Assembly: GCA_965149945.1 (NCBI GenBank)
Contig: CBCTTQ010000012.1
Span: forward strand, 1-53,054
Direction of reading: 5' to 3'
Source of the DNA: JAHZFN01 sp965149945
Lineage (GTDB): Bacteria; Bacillota; Dehalobacteriia; UBA4068; UBA4997
DNA: 53,054 bases
Shown here: positions 17,458 through 25,588 of the stretch, piece after piece
How positions within the stretch are numbered: position 1 is the first letter of the stretch
Layout of the letters: each line of letters starts with the position of its first letter
The notes under the pieces: model-generated
The model's input: the letters and a program-made list of their open reading frames with translations, nothing else
What the model was told of the DNA's origin: nothing
Database searches by the model: none
Program-made: the position numbers and the translations under genes

Positions 17458-18420
17458 TTATTCCACAGTGCCGTCATCATACAACTTGCTGACGGAGAGA
17501 TTTTCATGAATGCGTATAATGGCTTCTCCCAGCAGAGGGGCAATGGAAACCACCCGCAGCTTGTCGCTGGTACCTTGGATTTCCGGTCGCAGCGGCAGGG
17601 TGTTGGTGATTAATACCTCTTTGATGACAGAGTTGTTGATTCTTTCCATGGCGGGAGGTGTCAGAATTGGGTGCGTACAGCAGGCGTATACTTCTTTGGC
17701 GCCGGCGCGTTCCACCAAGGCCAGAGCGCCCTGGGTAATGGTGCCTGCCGTATCAATCATATCATCAATCATAATGACGGTTTTGTCTTTTACGTCGCCG
17801 ATGATATTCATAATTTCGGATTTGTTAGGCTCAGGGCGGCGTTTATCAATGATGGCCAAGCCGCAGTTGAGGCGAGAGGCGAGGGAGCGGGCGCGAGTTA
17901 CGCCGCCGATGTCAGGGGAGGCGACCACCACATCTTGAATGCCTTTTTGGATGTATTCATTTGCCAGCAACGGCACCCCGGGCAGATGATCAACAGGAAT
18001 ATCAAAAAATCCCTGGATGGCATTGGCATGTAAATCCATGGCGACAATGCGGTCCGCGCCGGCGGCGGTCAGCAGATTGGCCACCAGTTTGGCTGAGATC
18101 GGATCCCGTGCTTTCAGCTTTCGTTCCTGTCTGGCGTAACCATAGTAAGGAATGATGGCGGTGATCCGTTTGGCGGATGCTCGGCGCATGGCGTCAATGA
18201 TGATGAGCAATTCCATCAGATTGTCATTGACGGGAGCACAGGTGGGCTGGACGATGAAGATATCCGCGCCGCGGACACTTTCATTAATTTCCAGCTTGAT
18301 TTCTCCATCGGCAAAACGGGAGACTTTGGCGTTTCCCAAAGGGACATCTAAATATTCGGCAATTTCCTGCGCCAAGGCGGGATTCGCGTTGCCGGTAAAG
18401 ATTTTTAATTTAGTAGGCAT
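17458..18420 (-). CDS. prs: Ribose-phosphate pyrophosphokinase
   Basis: 320 residues, class I PRPP synthetase. Motifs: FADGEIKLEINESVRGADIF near 33-52, the DLHANAIQGFF metal site near 131, KRRPEPN flexible loop near 195 and the PRPP-binding IDDMIDTAGT near 218. It makes PRPP for nucleotide, His, Trp and NAD synthesis. The start is the ATG at 18420 with GGAG nine bases before it; an in-frame TTG five codons upstream would overlap that site. It follows glmU by 149 bases, a common Bacillota pairing. Confidence 0.96.
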   Translation of the reverse strand: MPTKLKIFTGNANPALAQEIAEYLDVPLGNAKVSRFADGEIKLEINESVRGADIFIVQPTCAPVNDNLMELLIIIDAMRRASAKRITAIIPYYGYARQERKLKARDPISAKLVANLLTAAGADRIVAMDLHANAIQGFFDIPVDHLPGVPLLANEYIQKGIQDVVVASPDIGGVTRARSLASRLNCGLAIIDKRRPEPNKSEIMNIIGDVKDKTVIMIDDMIDTAGTITQGALALVERAGAKEVYACCTHPILTPPAMERINNSVIKEVLITNTLPLRPEIQGTSDKLRVVSIAPLLGEAIIRIHENLSVSKLYDDGTVE

Positions 18421-18569
18421 TCCTCTTCTCTCCAATCCGTTATCATATCCGTTATTCTGCTATATCGTATACCGTTGACCGGCTTTCCCGAAGAAAGGCA
18501 AACGGTTTTTGACAGCGGCACACAATTCATTGTAACATAGTTTTTCAAAGATTTGTAGTTCTTTTCCTG

Positions 18570-19949
18570 TTATTTTTTATTTTTTTTCGGGGCTTTGGCG
18601 GGAACCCAGCCTTTGAGTTCCTGCTGACGGGCTCTGGCAATGGCCAAGGCGTCTTTGCTTACTTTTTTGGTGATGGTGGAGCCTGCGGCCACATAGGCGT
18701 TTTCTTCAATTTCCACCGGCGCCACCAGATTGCTATTGCTGCCGATGAAAACATGGTCTCCGATGAGGGTTTGGAATTTATTGGCGCCGTCATAGTTGCA
18801 AGTGATGGTGCCGCAGCCGATGTTGACTTCTTTACCGATGACCGCGTCCCCGATGTAAGAGAGGTGGGGAATTTTGGTACCGTCGTCTACGGTGGATTTT
18901 TTTACTTCCACGAAATGACCGATTTTTACATGGTCTCGCACCTGTGTTTTGGGACGAATGTAGGCAAAGGGGCCGATTTCTCCGTAATCACCGATGGTGG
19001 ATTCTTTGATGATGGCTTTGGTTAGGTGACAGTGGTCGCCGATGATGCTGTCTGTGATTTGGCAATCGGCGTCCACCAGACAATTTTGGCCGATTTTGGT
19101 GTTGCCCCGCAGATGGCAGTTGGGATAGATGATCGTATCTTGACCGATTTCCACATCCAGATCGATGTAAGTGTTTGATGGATCGATAAGGGTGACGCCT
19201 TCTTGCATCAGCTGCCGGTTTTTGCGCTGGCGGAGCAGGCGGTCGGCTTTTGCAAGCTGTACGCGGTCATTGACGCCCATGGTTTCGTCGGCGTCTTGGC
19301 TGAGGATGCCGTCAATGGTATAGCCGTTGGCGTTAAGATAAGCCAGTGTGTCGGTGAGATAATATTCTCCTTGGGCGTTGTTATTGGTGAGCTGAGCCAG
19401 CGCTTTTTTTAGCAAGGGGTAGGAGAAGAAATAGGTGCCGGTATTGACCTCGGTAATTTGTTTTTGTTCCGGGGTGGCGTCTTTTTCTTCCACAATGCCG
19501 ATGATTTTATCGTCGGCGTTTCGAAGGACGCGTCCGTAGCCGCCGGGATCTGCCATTTTGGCTGTGAGAATGGTGCAGGCGGCTCCTGTTTGCAGAAAAT
19601 GTTCCTTTAGATTTGCCAATGTTTCTTGGCGCAGCAGGGGGGTATCTCCACAAACCACCAGCACCCCGTCGGTATCCTCGGGAATGATGGGCAACGCCTG
19701 CATTACGCAATGCCCCGTACCCAGCTGGGGTTCCTGCACCGCGTAGGCATGGTCTGCTCCCAATGTCTCTTTTACTTGTTCGGCTCCGTGACCGATGACG
19801 ATATAACTTTTGCCGATTTCGGCGGCTCGAATATTGTCGATGATTAATTGTACCATGGCTTTGCCGCAAACTTGATGCAAAACTTTCGGCAGGGAAGAAT
19901 GCATTCTGGTGCCTTTCCCGGCTGCCAGAATAATCGCGCCTGTTTTCAT
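18570..19949 (-). CDS. glmU: Bifunctional UDP-GlcNAc pyrophosphorylase / GlcN-1-P acetyltransferase
   Basis: 459 residues. The N-terminal uridylyltransferase carries LAAGKGTRM (8-16) and the C-terminal left-handed beta-helix has many hexapeptide repeats and the NCDYDGANK-like segment near 385 with the catalytic His just before it. It supplies UDP-N-acetylglucosamine for peptidoglycan and wall polymers. The start at 19949 follows CGGAGG; upstream in-frame codons lie in the promoter. The C-terminus is Lys-rich. Confidence 0.96.
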   Translation of the reverse strand: MKTGAIILAAGKGTRMHSSLPKVLHQVCGKAMVQLIIDNIRAAEIGKSYIVIGHGAEQVKETLGADHAYAVQEPQLGTGHCVMQALPIIPEDTDGVLVVCGDTPLLRQETLANLKEHFLQTGAACTILTAKMADPGGYGRVLRNADDKIIGIVEEKDATPEQKQITEVNTGTYFFSYPLLKKALAQLTNNNAQGEYYLTDTLAYLNANGYTIDGILSQDADETMGVNDRVQLAKADRLLRQRKNRQLMQEGVTLIDPSNTYIDLDVEIGQDTIIYPNCHLRGNTKIGQNCLVDADCQITDSIIGDHCHLTKAIIKESTIGDYGEIGPFAYIRPKTQVRDHVKIGHFVEVKKSTVDDGTKIPHLSYIGDAVIGKEVNIGCGTITCNYDGANKFQTLIGDHVFIGSNSNLVAPVEIEENAYVAAGSTITKKVSKDALAIARARQQELKGWVPAKAPKKNKK

Positions 19950-20003
19950 AAAACAACCTCCGATTTTTTTGAGATTCGATAGGAAAATCCTATATCTTTT
20001 TTC

Positions 20004-20032
20004 ATTATACCATAAAAGAGGGAATAGAACAA
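20004..20032 (-). promoter_or_regulatory. Promoter of glmU-prs
   Basis: Minus strand: TTGTTC (20032-20027), 17 bp, extended TGG plus TATAAT (20009-20004). Confidence 0.8.
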
Positions 20033-20084
20033 AAAAAAACCGCCCGCGGTACAAAAAATTTTTTCAAAAAAATCAGAAAAACAG

Positions 20085-20113
20085 TGGCAATGTGGGAAAA
20101 AAAAAGGTATAAT
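20085..20113 (+). promoter_or_regulatory. Promoter of the M-box/corA transcript
   Basis: TGGCAA (20085-20090), 17 bp, TATAAT (20108-20113), so RNA should start at about 20120, just before the riboswitch. Confidence 0.75.
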
Positions 20114-20124
20114 AAATTTGTCAG

Positions 20125-20288
20125 AAGTCTCTCGCCAGGCGAGGTTACTATACAAAGAAAAGCTACTGCCCTGAAACATCCAAAGATGCCAAAGGGTGAG
20201 CAGTCGGCATCGAATTAAGGCGCAGACTAATGTAGCTGGTGTTCTGCCTATGTTGTATGGAGCTGAAACCGCAGCGATGAAGAGACAT
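20125..20288 (+). ncRNA. M-box (ykoK) magnesium riboswitch
   Basis: Several M-box consensus blocks occur in order: CGCCAGGCGAGG with CTATAC (20133-20153), GCTACTGCCC-GAAAC near 20162, a short GC stem, then GGGTGAGCAG near 20194-20203 and the GCTGAAACCGCAG segment near 20261. Helix P1 is GTCTCT (20127-20132) with AGAGAC (20281-20286). The family binds Mg2+ and turns off Mg2+ transporter genes, which fits corA downstream. Identification is by eye; a covariance search would settle it. Confidence 0.88.
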
Positions 20289-20324
20289 CGGTAAGTCTCT
20301 GTTGATTTCGGCAGAGATTTTTTT
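20281..20324 (+). terminator. Riboswitch expression platform: antiterminator and terminator
   Basis: TCTCTG (20296-20301) pairs with CAGAGA (20312-20317), followed by seven T: a terminator. The alternative is AGAGAC (20281-20286) with a second copy of GTCTCT (20295-20300), which would block it. Because P1 of the M-box uses the same AGAGAC, Mg2+-bound aptamer would free the terminator and stop transcription. Confidence 0.82.
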
Positions 20325-20409
20325 CCGTGAAAAAATAAAAATCTTGTTTCGCGGAAACTGCCTGCCGCAGTCCGAATTTGTGTGTGAATGGATTTTGGAG
20401 GTGAACAGT

Positions 20410-20487
20410 ATGGAGGCGGACCCCGGGAGATTATCATATGAAAAAAGAAAACAGGGCAATGCCTGCATACGCGCCGCTGTTTTTTGA
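20410..20487 (+). CDS. Possible 25-residue leader peptide before corA
   Basis: ATG at 20410 with a good ribosome site (TTGGAGGTG, spacing about 7) opens 25 codons to TGA at 20485. The peptide is basic in the middle (YEKRKQGN) and resembles nothing I know. Its last ten codons overlap the left arm and loop of an inverted repeat that reaches the corA ribosome site, so its translation could change access to corA. It may also be chance. Confidence 0.4.
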   Translation: MEADPGRLSYEKRKQGNACIRAAVF

Positions 20488-20512
20488 CGCGACGGGGATG
20501 TAAGCATTGCCC
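20454..20512 (+). promoter_or_regulatory. Inverted repeat next to the corA ribosome site
   Basis: GGGCAATGC (20454-20462) and GCATTGCCC (20504-20512) are perfect 9-bp complements. The right arm ends directly before AAAGGAGG of corA. Ribosomes finishing the upstream 25-codon frame would stop at 20487, between the arms, and could hold the left arm open. Confidence 0.6.
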
Positions 20513-20525
20513 AAAGGAGGGAAAA

Positions 20526-21455
20526 ATGCTTACACTTTATCGCAGTGAGGACGACCGTCTGCTGGAAATTGAATCCGCGGAAGACGCGGAAAAAGGCGAC
20601 TGGTTTGATCTGATCAACCCGAGCAATGAAGAAATCCTCCTGACCGCGAAAGAAACGGGCATTTATGAAGAATTTTTGCGTTATCCGTTGGACGATGAAG
20701 AGCTGCCCCGTGTGGAATCGGAAGACGATCAAATTATGATTATCGTCAATATTCCCGTGACCGGTCAGGGAGAAGTGTTGTATGAAACGATGCCTTTGGG
20801 GATCATTTTAAATGACGACTATATTGTCACCGTTTGTTTGGAAGAGCTTGATTTTGCTTCTTATATGGCAAAGTTTAAGACCAAAGATATGGCGACTTTT
20901 AAACGGACGCGGTTTATTTTCCAGTTGTTGCAGCGAGAAACCAATCGTTATCTGCGTTACCTGCGCGATATTGACCGGCGGCATGATATGACGGAGGCCG
21001 CCCTTCGGAAAAGTATGAGCAACGAAGGTCTGACGGTGCTTTCCCAGTTGCAAAAGAGTCTGGTATATTTTACCACCGCTTTGCGCTCCAATGATAAAGT
21101 GATGGAAAAATTAATGCGCACCAAGACTTTGAAAATGTATGAAGAAGACCGCGATTTGCTGGATGATGTAATCATCGAAAATCGTCAGGCCATTGAAATG
21201 GCAGATGTATACAGCAATATTTGCCGCAATACTATGGAAACGCTGTCCTCCATCAGCAGCAACAACCTGAACCGTATCATGAACTTTTTGACGATTATTA
21301 CGATTGTGGTGGCGGCGCCTACTTTTGTGACCGGTTTTTTCGGTATGAATGTACCCATGCCGTTCAGCGACAGCCCATGGATGACATTTTGTGTCCTGCT
21401 GCTCTGTCTGACGGTAGGATTTGCCAGTTATTTTCTTCTGAAACGGATGAAATAA
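20526..21455 (+). CDS. corA: CorA-family Mg2+ transporter
   Basis: 310 residues. The long N-terminal cytoplasmic funnel is followed by two C-terminal transmembrane helices (about 250-270 and 285-305) joined by the signature loop FGMNVPMPF with the GMN selectivity motif. CorA pentamers carry Mg2+ (some Co2+ or Ni2+) inward. Starts at 20526 behind AAAGGAGGG. Controlled by the M-box upstream. A short C-terminal Lys-Arg tail (LLKRMK) follows TM2, as usual. Confidence 0.95.
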   Translation: MLTLYRSEDDRLLEIESAEDAEKGDWFDLINPSNEEILLTAKETGIYEEFLRYPLDDEELPRVESEDDQIMIIVNIPVTGQGEVLYETMPLGIILNDDYIVTVCLEELDFASYMAKFKTKDMATFKRTRFIFQLLQRETNRYLRYLRDIDRRHDMTEAALRKSMSNEGLTVLSQLQKSLVYFTTALRSNDKVMEKLMRTKTLKMYEEDRDLLDDVIIENRQAIEMADVYSNICRNTMETLSSISSNNLNRIMNFLTIITIVVAAPTFVTGFFGMNVPMPFSDSPWMTFCVLLLCLTVGFASYFLLKRMK

Positions 21456-21485
21456 AATAGTTCATAATATTGATTGGAAATGAAA

Positions 21486-21514
21486 AAAGGCTGACCGTTT
21501 CGGTCAGCCTTTTG
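21486..21514 (+). terminator. Intrinsic terminator of corA
   Basis: AAAGGCTGACC / GGTCAGCCTTT hairpin (21486-21512), loop of five, short T-rich end. The A run on its left could also serve the convergent minus-strand gene. Confidence 0.85.
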
Positions 21515-21557
21515 ATTTGGAATGTTACCGCAAAAAGATCATACTCGTTGAAAAAGT

Positions 21558-21872
21558 CTATTCCTCATCGGACAGACGACGAACCAACTGCCAAACCAGT
21601 TGTTTATCCGTGTCGCATAGCCTTTGAAACGCTTGCAATAGTTCCCGGTTCAGGAAGGGGGTTGTTTGTTCCTGATCAAAAAACTCTTGAGGTGTGATGT
21701 TGAAATACTCACAAATAGCTAAAAACTCTCCCATCGAGGGCAGTACTTTCCCTGATGTAATGTTGTTGATATAGCCGCGACTGTGTCCCAGATCATAACT
21801 CATACGATATTCCGATACATCCTTTTCCAAGCGGAGTTGGGTGATTCGCTCGCGGATAAACTCTTCGTTCAT
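21558..21872 (-). CDS. XRE-family helix-turn-helix regulator
   Basis: 104 residues. The N-terminal 65 residues form a Cro/C1-type helix-turn-helix: R-I-T-Q-L-R, then YRMSYDLGHSRGYINNITSGKVLPSM. The C-terminal 40 residues are helical (LLQAFQRLCDTDKQLVWQLVRRL), a likely dimer segment seen in many chromosomal XRE proteins of Clostridia. Start at 21872 behind GGAGGTG. A TATAAT on the minus strand at 21905-21900 is a plausible -10. Target unknown. Confidence 0.8.
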   Translation of the reverse strand: MNEEFIRERITQLRLEKDVSEYRMSYDLGHSRGYINNITSGKVLPSMGEFLAICEYFNITPQEFFDQEQTTPFLNRELLQAFQRLCDTDKQLVWQLVRRLSDEE

Positions 21873-22082
21873 TGTGTTCACCTCCACTGGTCTGTTTTTA
21901 TTATAGACAAAGGCGGGAGGTATTTATTCTTTTCAAAAATGTTCGTAATCTTGAATTGTCATTTTAAAAATGTTATTATAAGAAGAAGGAAGGAGAACAC
22001 ACGTTTACTTTTTTGCCAATGCGGCAAGCAAGGGGAAAAGGAAATTTTTGAACAGATAAATCGGTGCGACAGGGGATGGGAC

Positions 22083-22301
22083 ATGATAAAAAAGGAACGG
22101 GAACAGCTGTCGGTCTTAGGGGATTTGCTAGAAGATTTATTGGCCAATAAGCATAATCAGTATAATGATAGGCATTCCCCCGTGCCTACGGCGACAGATT
22201 CTGATTGGGAAGACGGTCGTGTTTTCGCGCAATGGCGTCTGCGACAGATTTTGCAAGAACTGAAAGAAAAATATAAAGACGAAAACAAGAAAAATGAATG
22301 A
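22083..22301 (+). CDS. Small hypothetical protein
   Basis: 72 residues, not recognised. Charged and helical: MIKKEREQLSVLGDLL at the start, an acidic-aromatic middle (DSDWEDGR) and a C-terminal amphipathic helix ending in Lys/Glu repeats. The ribosome site is weak (GGGGATGG), so the start is uncertain; the frame is open further upstream. A promoter pair TTGAAT (21951-21956), 17 bp, TATTAT (21974-21979) lies 100 bases before it. It lies between two small XRE genes and is divergent from the first. Confidence 0.45.
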   Translation: MIKKEREQLSVLGDLLEDLLANKHNQYNDRHSPVPTATDSDWEDGRVFAQWRLRQILQELKEKYKDENKKNE

Positions 22302-22350
22302 AATAAGAAAAAATAAAAGAAAAAATAAAAGAAAAAATAAAAGAAAAAAT
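22302..22350. repeat. A-rich 12-bp tandem repeat
   Basis: Four near-perfect copies of AAAATAAAAGAA, all adenine apart from T and G every twelve bases, run into the hairpin that follows. Read on the minus strand this gives the U-rich tail of that terminator. Confidence 0.85.
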
Positions 22351-22380
22351 AGACCGTCCTATCGGGACGGTCTAAACTTT
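22351..22380. terminator. Terminator hairpin between convergent genes
   Basis: AGACCGTCC (22351-22359) / GGACGGTCT (22365-22373) perfect stem. The minus-strand exit is strongly U-rich and the plus-strand exit weakly so. Confidence 0.8.
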
Positions 22381-22568
22381 TTGGCGGTTTAACTGAGAAT
22401 ATGCTGTTTTGGAGAGGATCGCTTGTTCTGCAAAACCGCCGGGAATTTGGCAAATAAAAAGAGAACTGCACTTATTGCGTTACTGCTTTAGGAGCGTTTT
22501 CTTAAAGCGTTTTTGGTTTGACGAGGAATCTTTGTTCCGAGTTTGTAACCGTGATGGTGTTCCGTTGA

Positions 22569-22808
22569 CTACAGCGTTTCTTCAAAGATAAGAAACTTAT
22601 ACGGAGGCACATTCAACGCGACGGAGATATCGAACAGAGTGTCTAAAGAAATACCTGTGATAGTTTTGACGCCTTCCAGCTGGGCGATGAACGACCAGCT
22701 TTTGTTGATTGCTTCTGCCAATTGCTCTTGCGTAAAACCGTTCAGCTTACGATAATAGGCGATTTTCAATCCGATTTCCGTATATTGTTTGGCATAAATT
22801 TCTTTCAA
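22569..22808 (-). CDS. Small XRE-family helix-turn-helix protein
   Basis: 79 residues, almost entirely a Cro/C1 helix-turn-helix: IGLKIAYYRKLNGFTQEQLAEAINKSWSFIAQLE, then a D-T-L-F-D-I-S-V-ALNVPPYKF ending. The start is probably the TTG at 22808, which has AAAGGTGG nine bases before it; no ATG in the frame has a ribosome site. Promoter candidate on the minus strand: CTGACA (22858-22853), 16 bp, TAAAAT (22836-22831). Target unknown. Confidence 0.75.
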   Translation of the reverse strand: MKEIYAKQYTEIGLKIAYYRKLNGFTQEQLAEAINKSWSFIAQLEGVKTITGISLDTLFDISVALNVPPYKFLIFEETL

Positions 22809-23102
22809 GGGCAAACACCACCTTTTTATTATTTTAGCATGAATTTTTTTTCTGTCAGTATTGATTGGTAAAATATAAATATACATTGTTATCCTGAAAA
22901 ATATGTTCTCTGGTTTGGTTTATGAGAACCGCTTTTTTAGTGGAAATAAAATTTATTTGATAGAAGAGCGGATAGGCGGCAGAGTACGGGAATATTCCAA
23001 ACAGAAAACTATTTCCGGAATAAAACGAAGGAAAGACTACTTTGTCAAAAAAAATATCGAAGGAAAAAAATAAACGGAGAAAAAACGGGGAAGGCTAAAA
23101 AT
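22809..23102. other. Spacer between the XRE gene and the flavodoxin gene
   Basis: AT-rich, with the XRE promoter at its left end and no gene-like frame. The last part (about 23040-23100) is a purine-rich run on the plus strand that becomes the U-rich tail of the flavodoxin terminator. Confidence 0.6.
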
Positions 23103-23128
23103 ACGGACAGCGAAAACTCGCTGTCCGT
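23098..23128 (-). terminator. Intrinsic terminator of the flavodoxin gene
   Basis: ACGGACAGCG / CGCTGTCCGT perfect 10-bp stem (23103-23128), U-rich on the minus strand. Confidence 0.85.
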
Positions 23129-23171
23129 TGCTAAAACGAAAAATTGGAAACGCGGAAAATAGTCTCCTTTT

Positions 23172-23729
23172 TTATTCTTCTGTTTGCAAAGTTTGCACAT
23201 GTTGAATGAGAGGGCGCAATGTTTCTCGATCTGTAAAATCGATTTGTTTGCCGTAGGTTGCCAGTACTTCTTTATCCTCTTCACTCAGTGTTTTGGGGTC
23301 GGCTTTTTTCAGCTGATGATTCAGCATCGCCATCATGGATTTATGTACCAGCCCCAGCTGTCCATAGTCGATGCCGCCGCGCAGATGGAAAAAGTGAATT
23401 TTTTGGAAGATTTCCGGCGGAATGGCTTTTTCCAGCCCCTCTCGAATATGTTGGAGATTGGTGGGATTTTTCGGGTCTGCCAGTCCGCAGGTGAAGCAAA
23501 CCAGCAGTTGATCCCGCAAATGGGGAATGTGCGGTTGCAACAGGGAAAATCCATTGAACCCGCCGGCATATAATCCGCCGCCGAAAATAATGATGTCATA
23601 TTTTTGCAGCAGAGGACTGCTGATTTCCTTGCTTTCATAAAGATCCGCTTGGAGCGCTTCGGTCAGCCATTGGGCGTAACGTTGTGTATGACCGTAGTTA
23701 CTTTTATAAAAGATGGCAATTTTTTTCAT
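23172..23729 (-). CDS. Flavodoxin-domain protein
   Basis: 185 residues. The N-terminal FMN-phosphate loop YKSNYGHTQRYAQWL (8-22) and the FGGGLYAGG segment (49-57) are those of the flavodoxin_5 group, which includes menaquinone-dependent protoporphyrinogen oxidase (HemG) and related proteins. No haem genes are near, so a general FMN electron-transfer or quinone-reducing role is as likely. Start at 23729 with GGGAG eleven bases before it. It lies 37 bases after the GH18 gene on the same strand and ends at its own terminator, so the two may be cotranscribed. Confidence 0.8.
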   Translation of the reverse strand: MKKIAIFYKSNYGHTQRYAQWLTEALQADLYESKEISSPLLQKYDIIIFGGGLYAGGFNGFSLLQPHIPHLRDQLLVCFTCGLADPKNPTNLQHIREGLEKAIPPEIFQKIHFFHLRGGIDYGQLGLVHKSMMAMLNHQLKKADPKTLSEEDKEVLATYGKQIDFTDRETLRPLIQHVQTLQTEE

Positions 23730-23766
23730 AGTAGGCTCCCATTTTATTTTTGCGTTGTCGGGTTAT

Positions 23767-25230
23767 TTAGGATAGCGCGCGTTCCGGGTAATTGGGGGTC
23801 TCGGTGGCTTTGTCCTGCCAAGCGTCGGCGTCGGGGTGGTTGGTAGCGTCCAGTACGGCTGCCCAAATACTGTCGGTGATATTGCCCAGTTTCCAGAAAC
23901 CGACTCCGCCCAGATTGTAGGTTGCTGCCAGGGAAGCTTTTTGGCTCAGGCTGGCGGCATCTTCAAACCAAACGGTATGCTGGGTGTTGTTTTCTGTGTA
24001 GGTGTAATAGAGACAGCCGCTGACTGTATCTCGATAGATGGTAGCGTTATGGTTTTGAGCATTGGTGATAGCGGTAGAGTTGTAGACAGATGAAGCGCTG
24101 CCGCCTTCGGGCCAGTCATATCCGTAAGAACCCAGGGACAGAATGATTTGTTTGCTGTCCACTCCTTGGGAAAGGGTGTATTCCACCACATTTTTTACCC
24201 AAGGATAAGAAGCTACGGGACCGGGGTCGCCGCCGCTGTAGTGTTCGTTGTAGCACATCAAAGAAAGGGTATCGGCATATTCCGCCAGACCGGCATAATC
24301 ATAACCATCCAGCCAGGTTTCATTGGCGCCGGAGCGGGGCATGATGGAAATATTGATGAGTTTTTCAGCGCCCAGTTCCTGTCGCAGCTCTTTGATAAAC
24401 GTGACATAATTTTCTCGTTGGTTGGTGGCGACGCTTTCAAAATCGATGTCCACACCGTCCAGTCCCCGCTGTTCGATTTCTGCGGAAATTTCCGAAATGG
24501 CTTTGGCGCGCAACTGACTGTCGGAAAGCACCGTGGTCAAGTCTGAGCGGGTAAATCCGGTTACCAACATATAGATATTATGTCCGGCGCTTTCCGAAAT
24601 AGCTTGTCCCTCGGAGACAAATTTATCCGTTTGGTAATAAGTTTTTTCTTCAATGGAACCGTCCGCCTTTAAGTCATAGGCAAAATGGCTGACATCGGTC
24701 AGTTCGTTTTGATAAGTTTTCAAATCCGGCAGAGAATTGTAGGTGAAATAATAGCCCAAATATTTGAAATCCGTATTAGTAACAGGTACACTGCCGTCGG
24801 TGGAGATATAGACGTTGTTATTGAGCCATTGACAATAACAATTCAGGGATTCCGAAACGAATCGAATCGGCACAAAGATGCGGCCTGAACGATTGGTGGC
24901 AGGCGCGTCCAGTGTTTTGGCTTCGCCGTTGACATAAGCTACGGTGGCGTTTTGAGTGACTTTCACTACAGTATCTTCTTTTGTGAAGGTGGCTGTTTTG
25001 GTGGAGTTGTCCCAAGTGACTTTGGCGCCCAAAGGTTCAGCGGCAAAACGCATGGGGATGTAGGTTCTGCCTTTTTCCAGATACGGCGAAACATCACATT
25101 GCACTTCTTTGTTATCAACATAGATATGAATTTCCGCCGCCAAAGCGCCGGTGGCGCTGAACGAGAACAACAACAAAACCGTACATATCAAAAAAAGAAA
25201 ATGGCGAAGCTTTCTTTTGGTGAGTGTCAT
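23767..25230 (-). CDS. Secreted stalk-domain / glycoside hydrolase family 18 protein
   Basis: 487 residues. A signal peptide (1-31, ALAA-E), then a copper-amine-oxidase-like stalk domain (32-145; RTYIPMRFAAEPLGA and RIFVPIRFVSESLN half-repeats), then a GH18 barrel (about 155-470). The GH18 catalytic signature reads GLDGVDIDFE near 262-271 with the acid/base Glu in place, and SLMCYNEHY and GVGFWKLG are the later barrel strands. Relatives such as YdhD/SleL cut N-acetylglucosamine bonds in peptidoglycan, and wall turnover is the likely role. The start at 25230 follows GGGAGGG. Confidence 0.88.
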   Translation of the reverse strand: MTLTKRKLRHFLFLICTVLLLFSFSATGALAAEIHIYVDNKEVQCDVSPYLEKGRTYIPMRFAAEPLGAKVTWDNSTKTATFTKEDTVVKVTQNATVAYVNGEAKTLDAPATNRSGRIFVPIRFVSESLNCYCQWLNNNVYISTDGSVPVTNTDFKYLGYYFTYNSLPDLKTYQNELTDVSHFAYDLKADGSIEEKTYYQTDKFVSEGQAISESAGHNIYMLVTGFTRSDLTTVLSDSQLRAKAISEISAEIEQRGLDGVDIDFESVATNQRENYVTFIKELRQELGAEKLINISIMPRSGANETWLDGYDYAGLAEYADTLSLMCYNEHYSGGDPGPVASYPWVKNVVEYTLSQGVDSKQIILSLGSYGYDWPEGGSASSVYNSTAITNAQNHNATIYRDTVSGCLYYTYTENNTQHTVWFEDAASLSQKASLAATYNLGGVGFWKLGNITDSIWAAVLDATNHPDADAWQDKATETPNYPERALS

Positions 25231-25444
25231 AAAATCCCTCCCGGATATTTTTTATTGATTTGGAGCGGGCGCCGCGCGCCTGTCCGATAAACACTTCCCA
25301 TTATACAACATTTTGAGAGAAAAAATCTACCTGTATTTCCGCGAAAAAGATTTCGCCGTGAGAAAAAAACGAGCAATAATATAAATTAGCAGGCGCTTTT
25401 TTCTTGTGTGACGATTGTCTGAATTTTTTTTTCGCGGCGTGTTG

Positions 25445-25474
25445 TTGTGGTTTTTTTTAGCGCTGTGTTATAAT
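25445..25474 (+). promoter_or_regulatory. Promoter candidate of sfsA
   Basis: TTGTGG (25445-25450), 18 bp, extended TGT plus TATAAT (25469-25474). Confidence 0.6.
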
Positions 25475-25588
25475 GAGACGAGACAGGGCAGACGACAAAA
25501 GAATAGGATGGATTCGGTTGTTTTTCGGCAATCGGAGAAGAAAAAAGAAGCGGCTGAGACCGCGGAGAACGAGAGAGGAGGGGGAGCA

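Noticed and set aside
22302..22350. Short repeats as a CRISPR array
   Set aside because: The 12-bp units are directly adjacent, adenine-rich and have no spacers.
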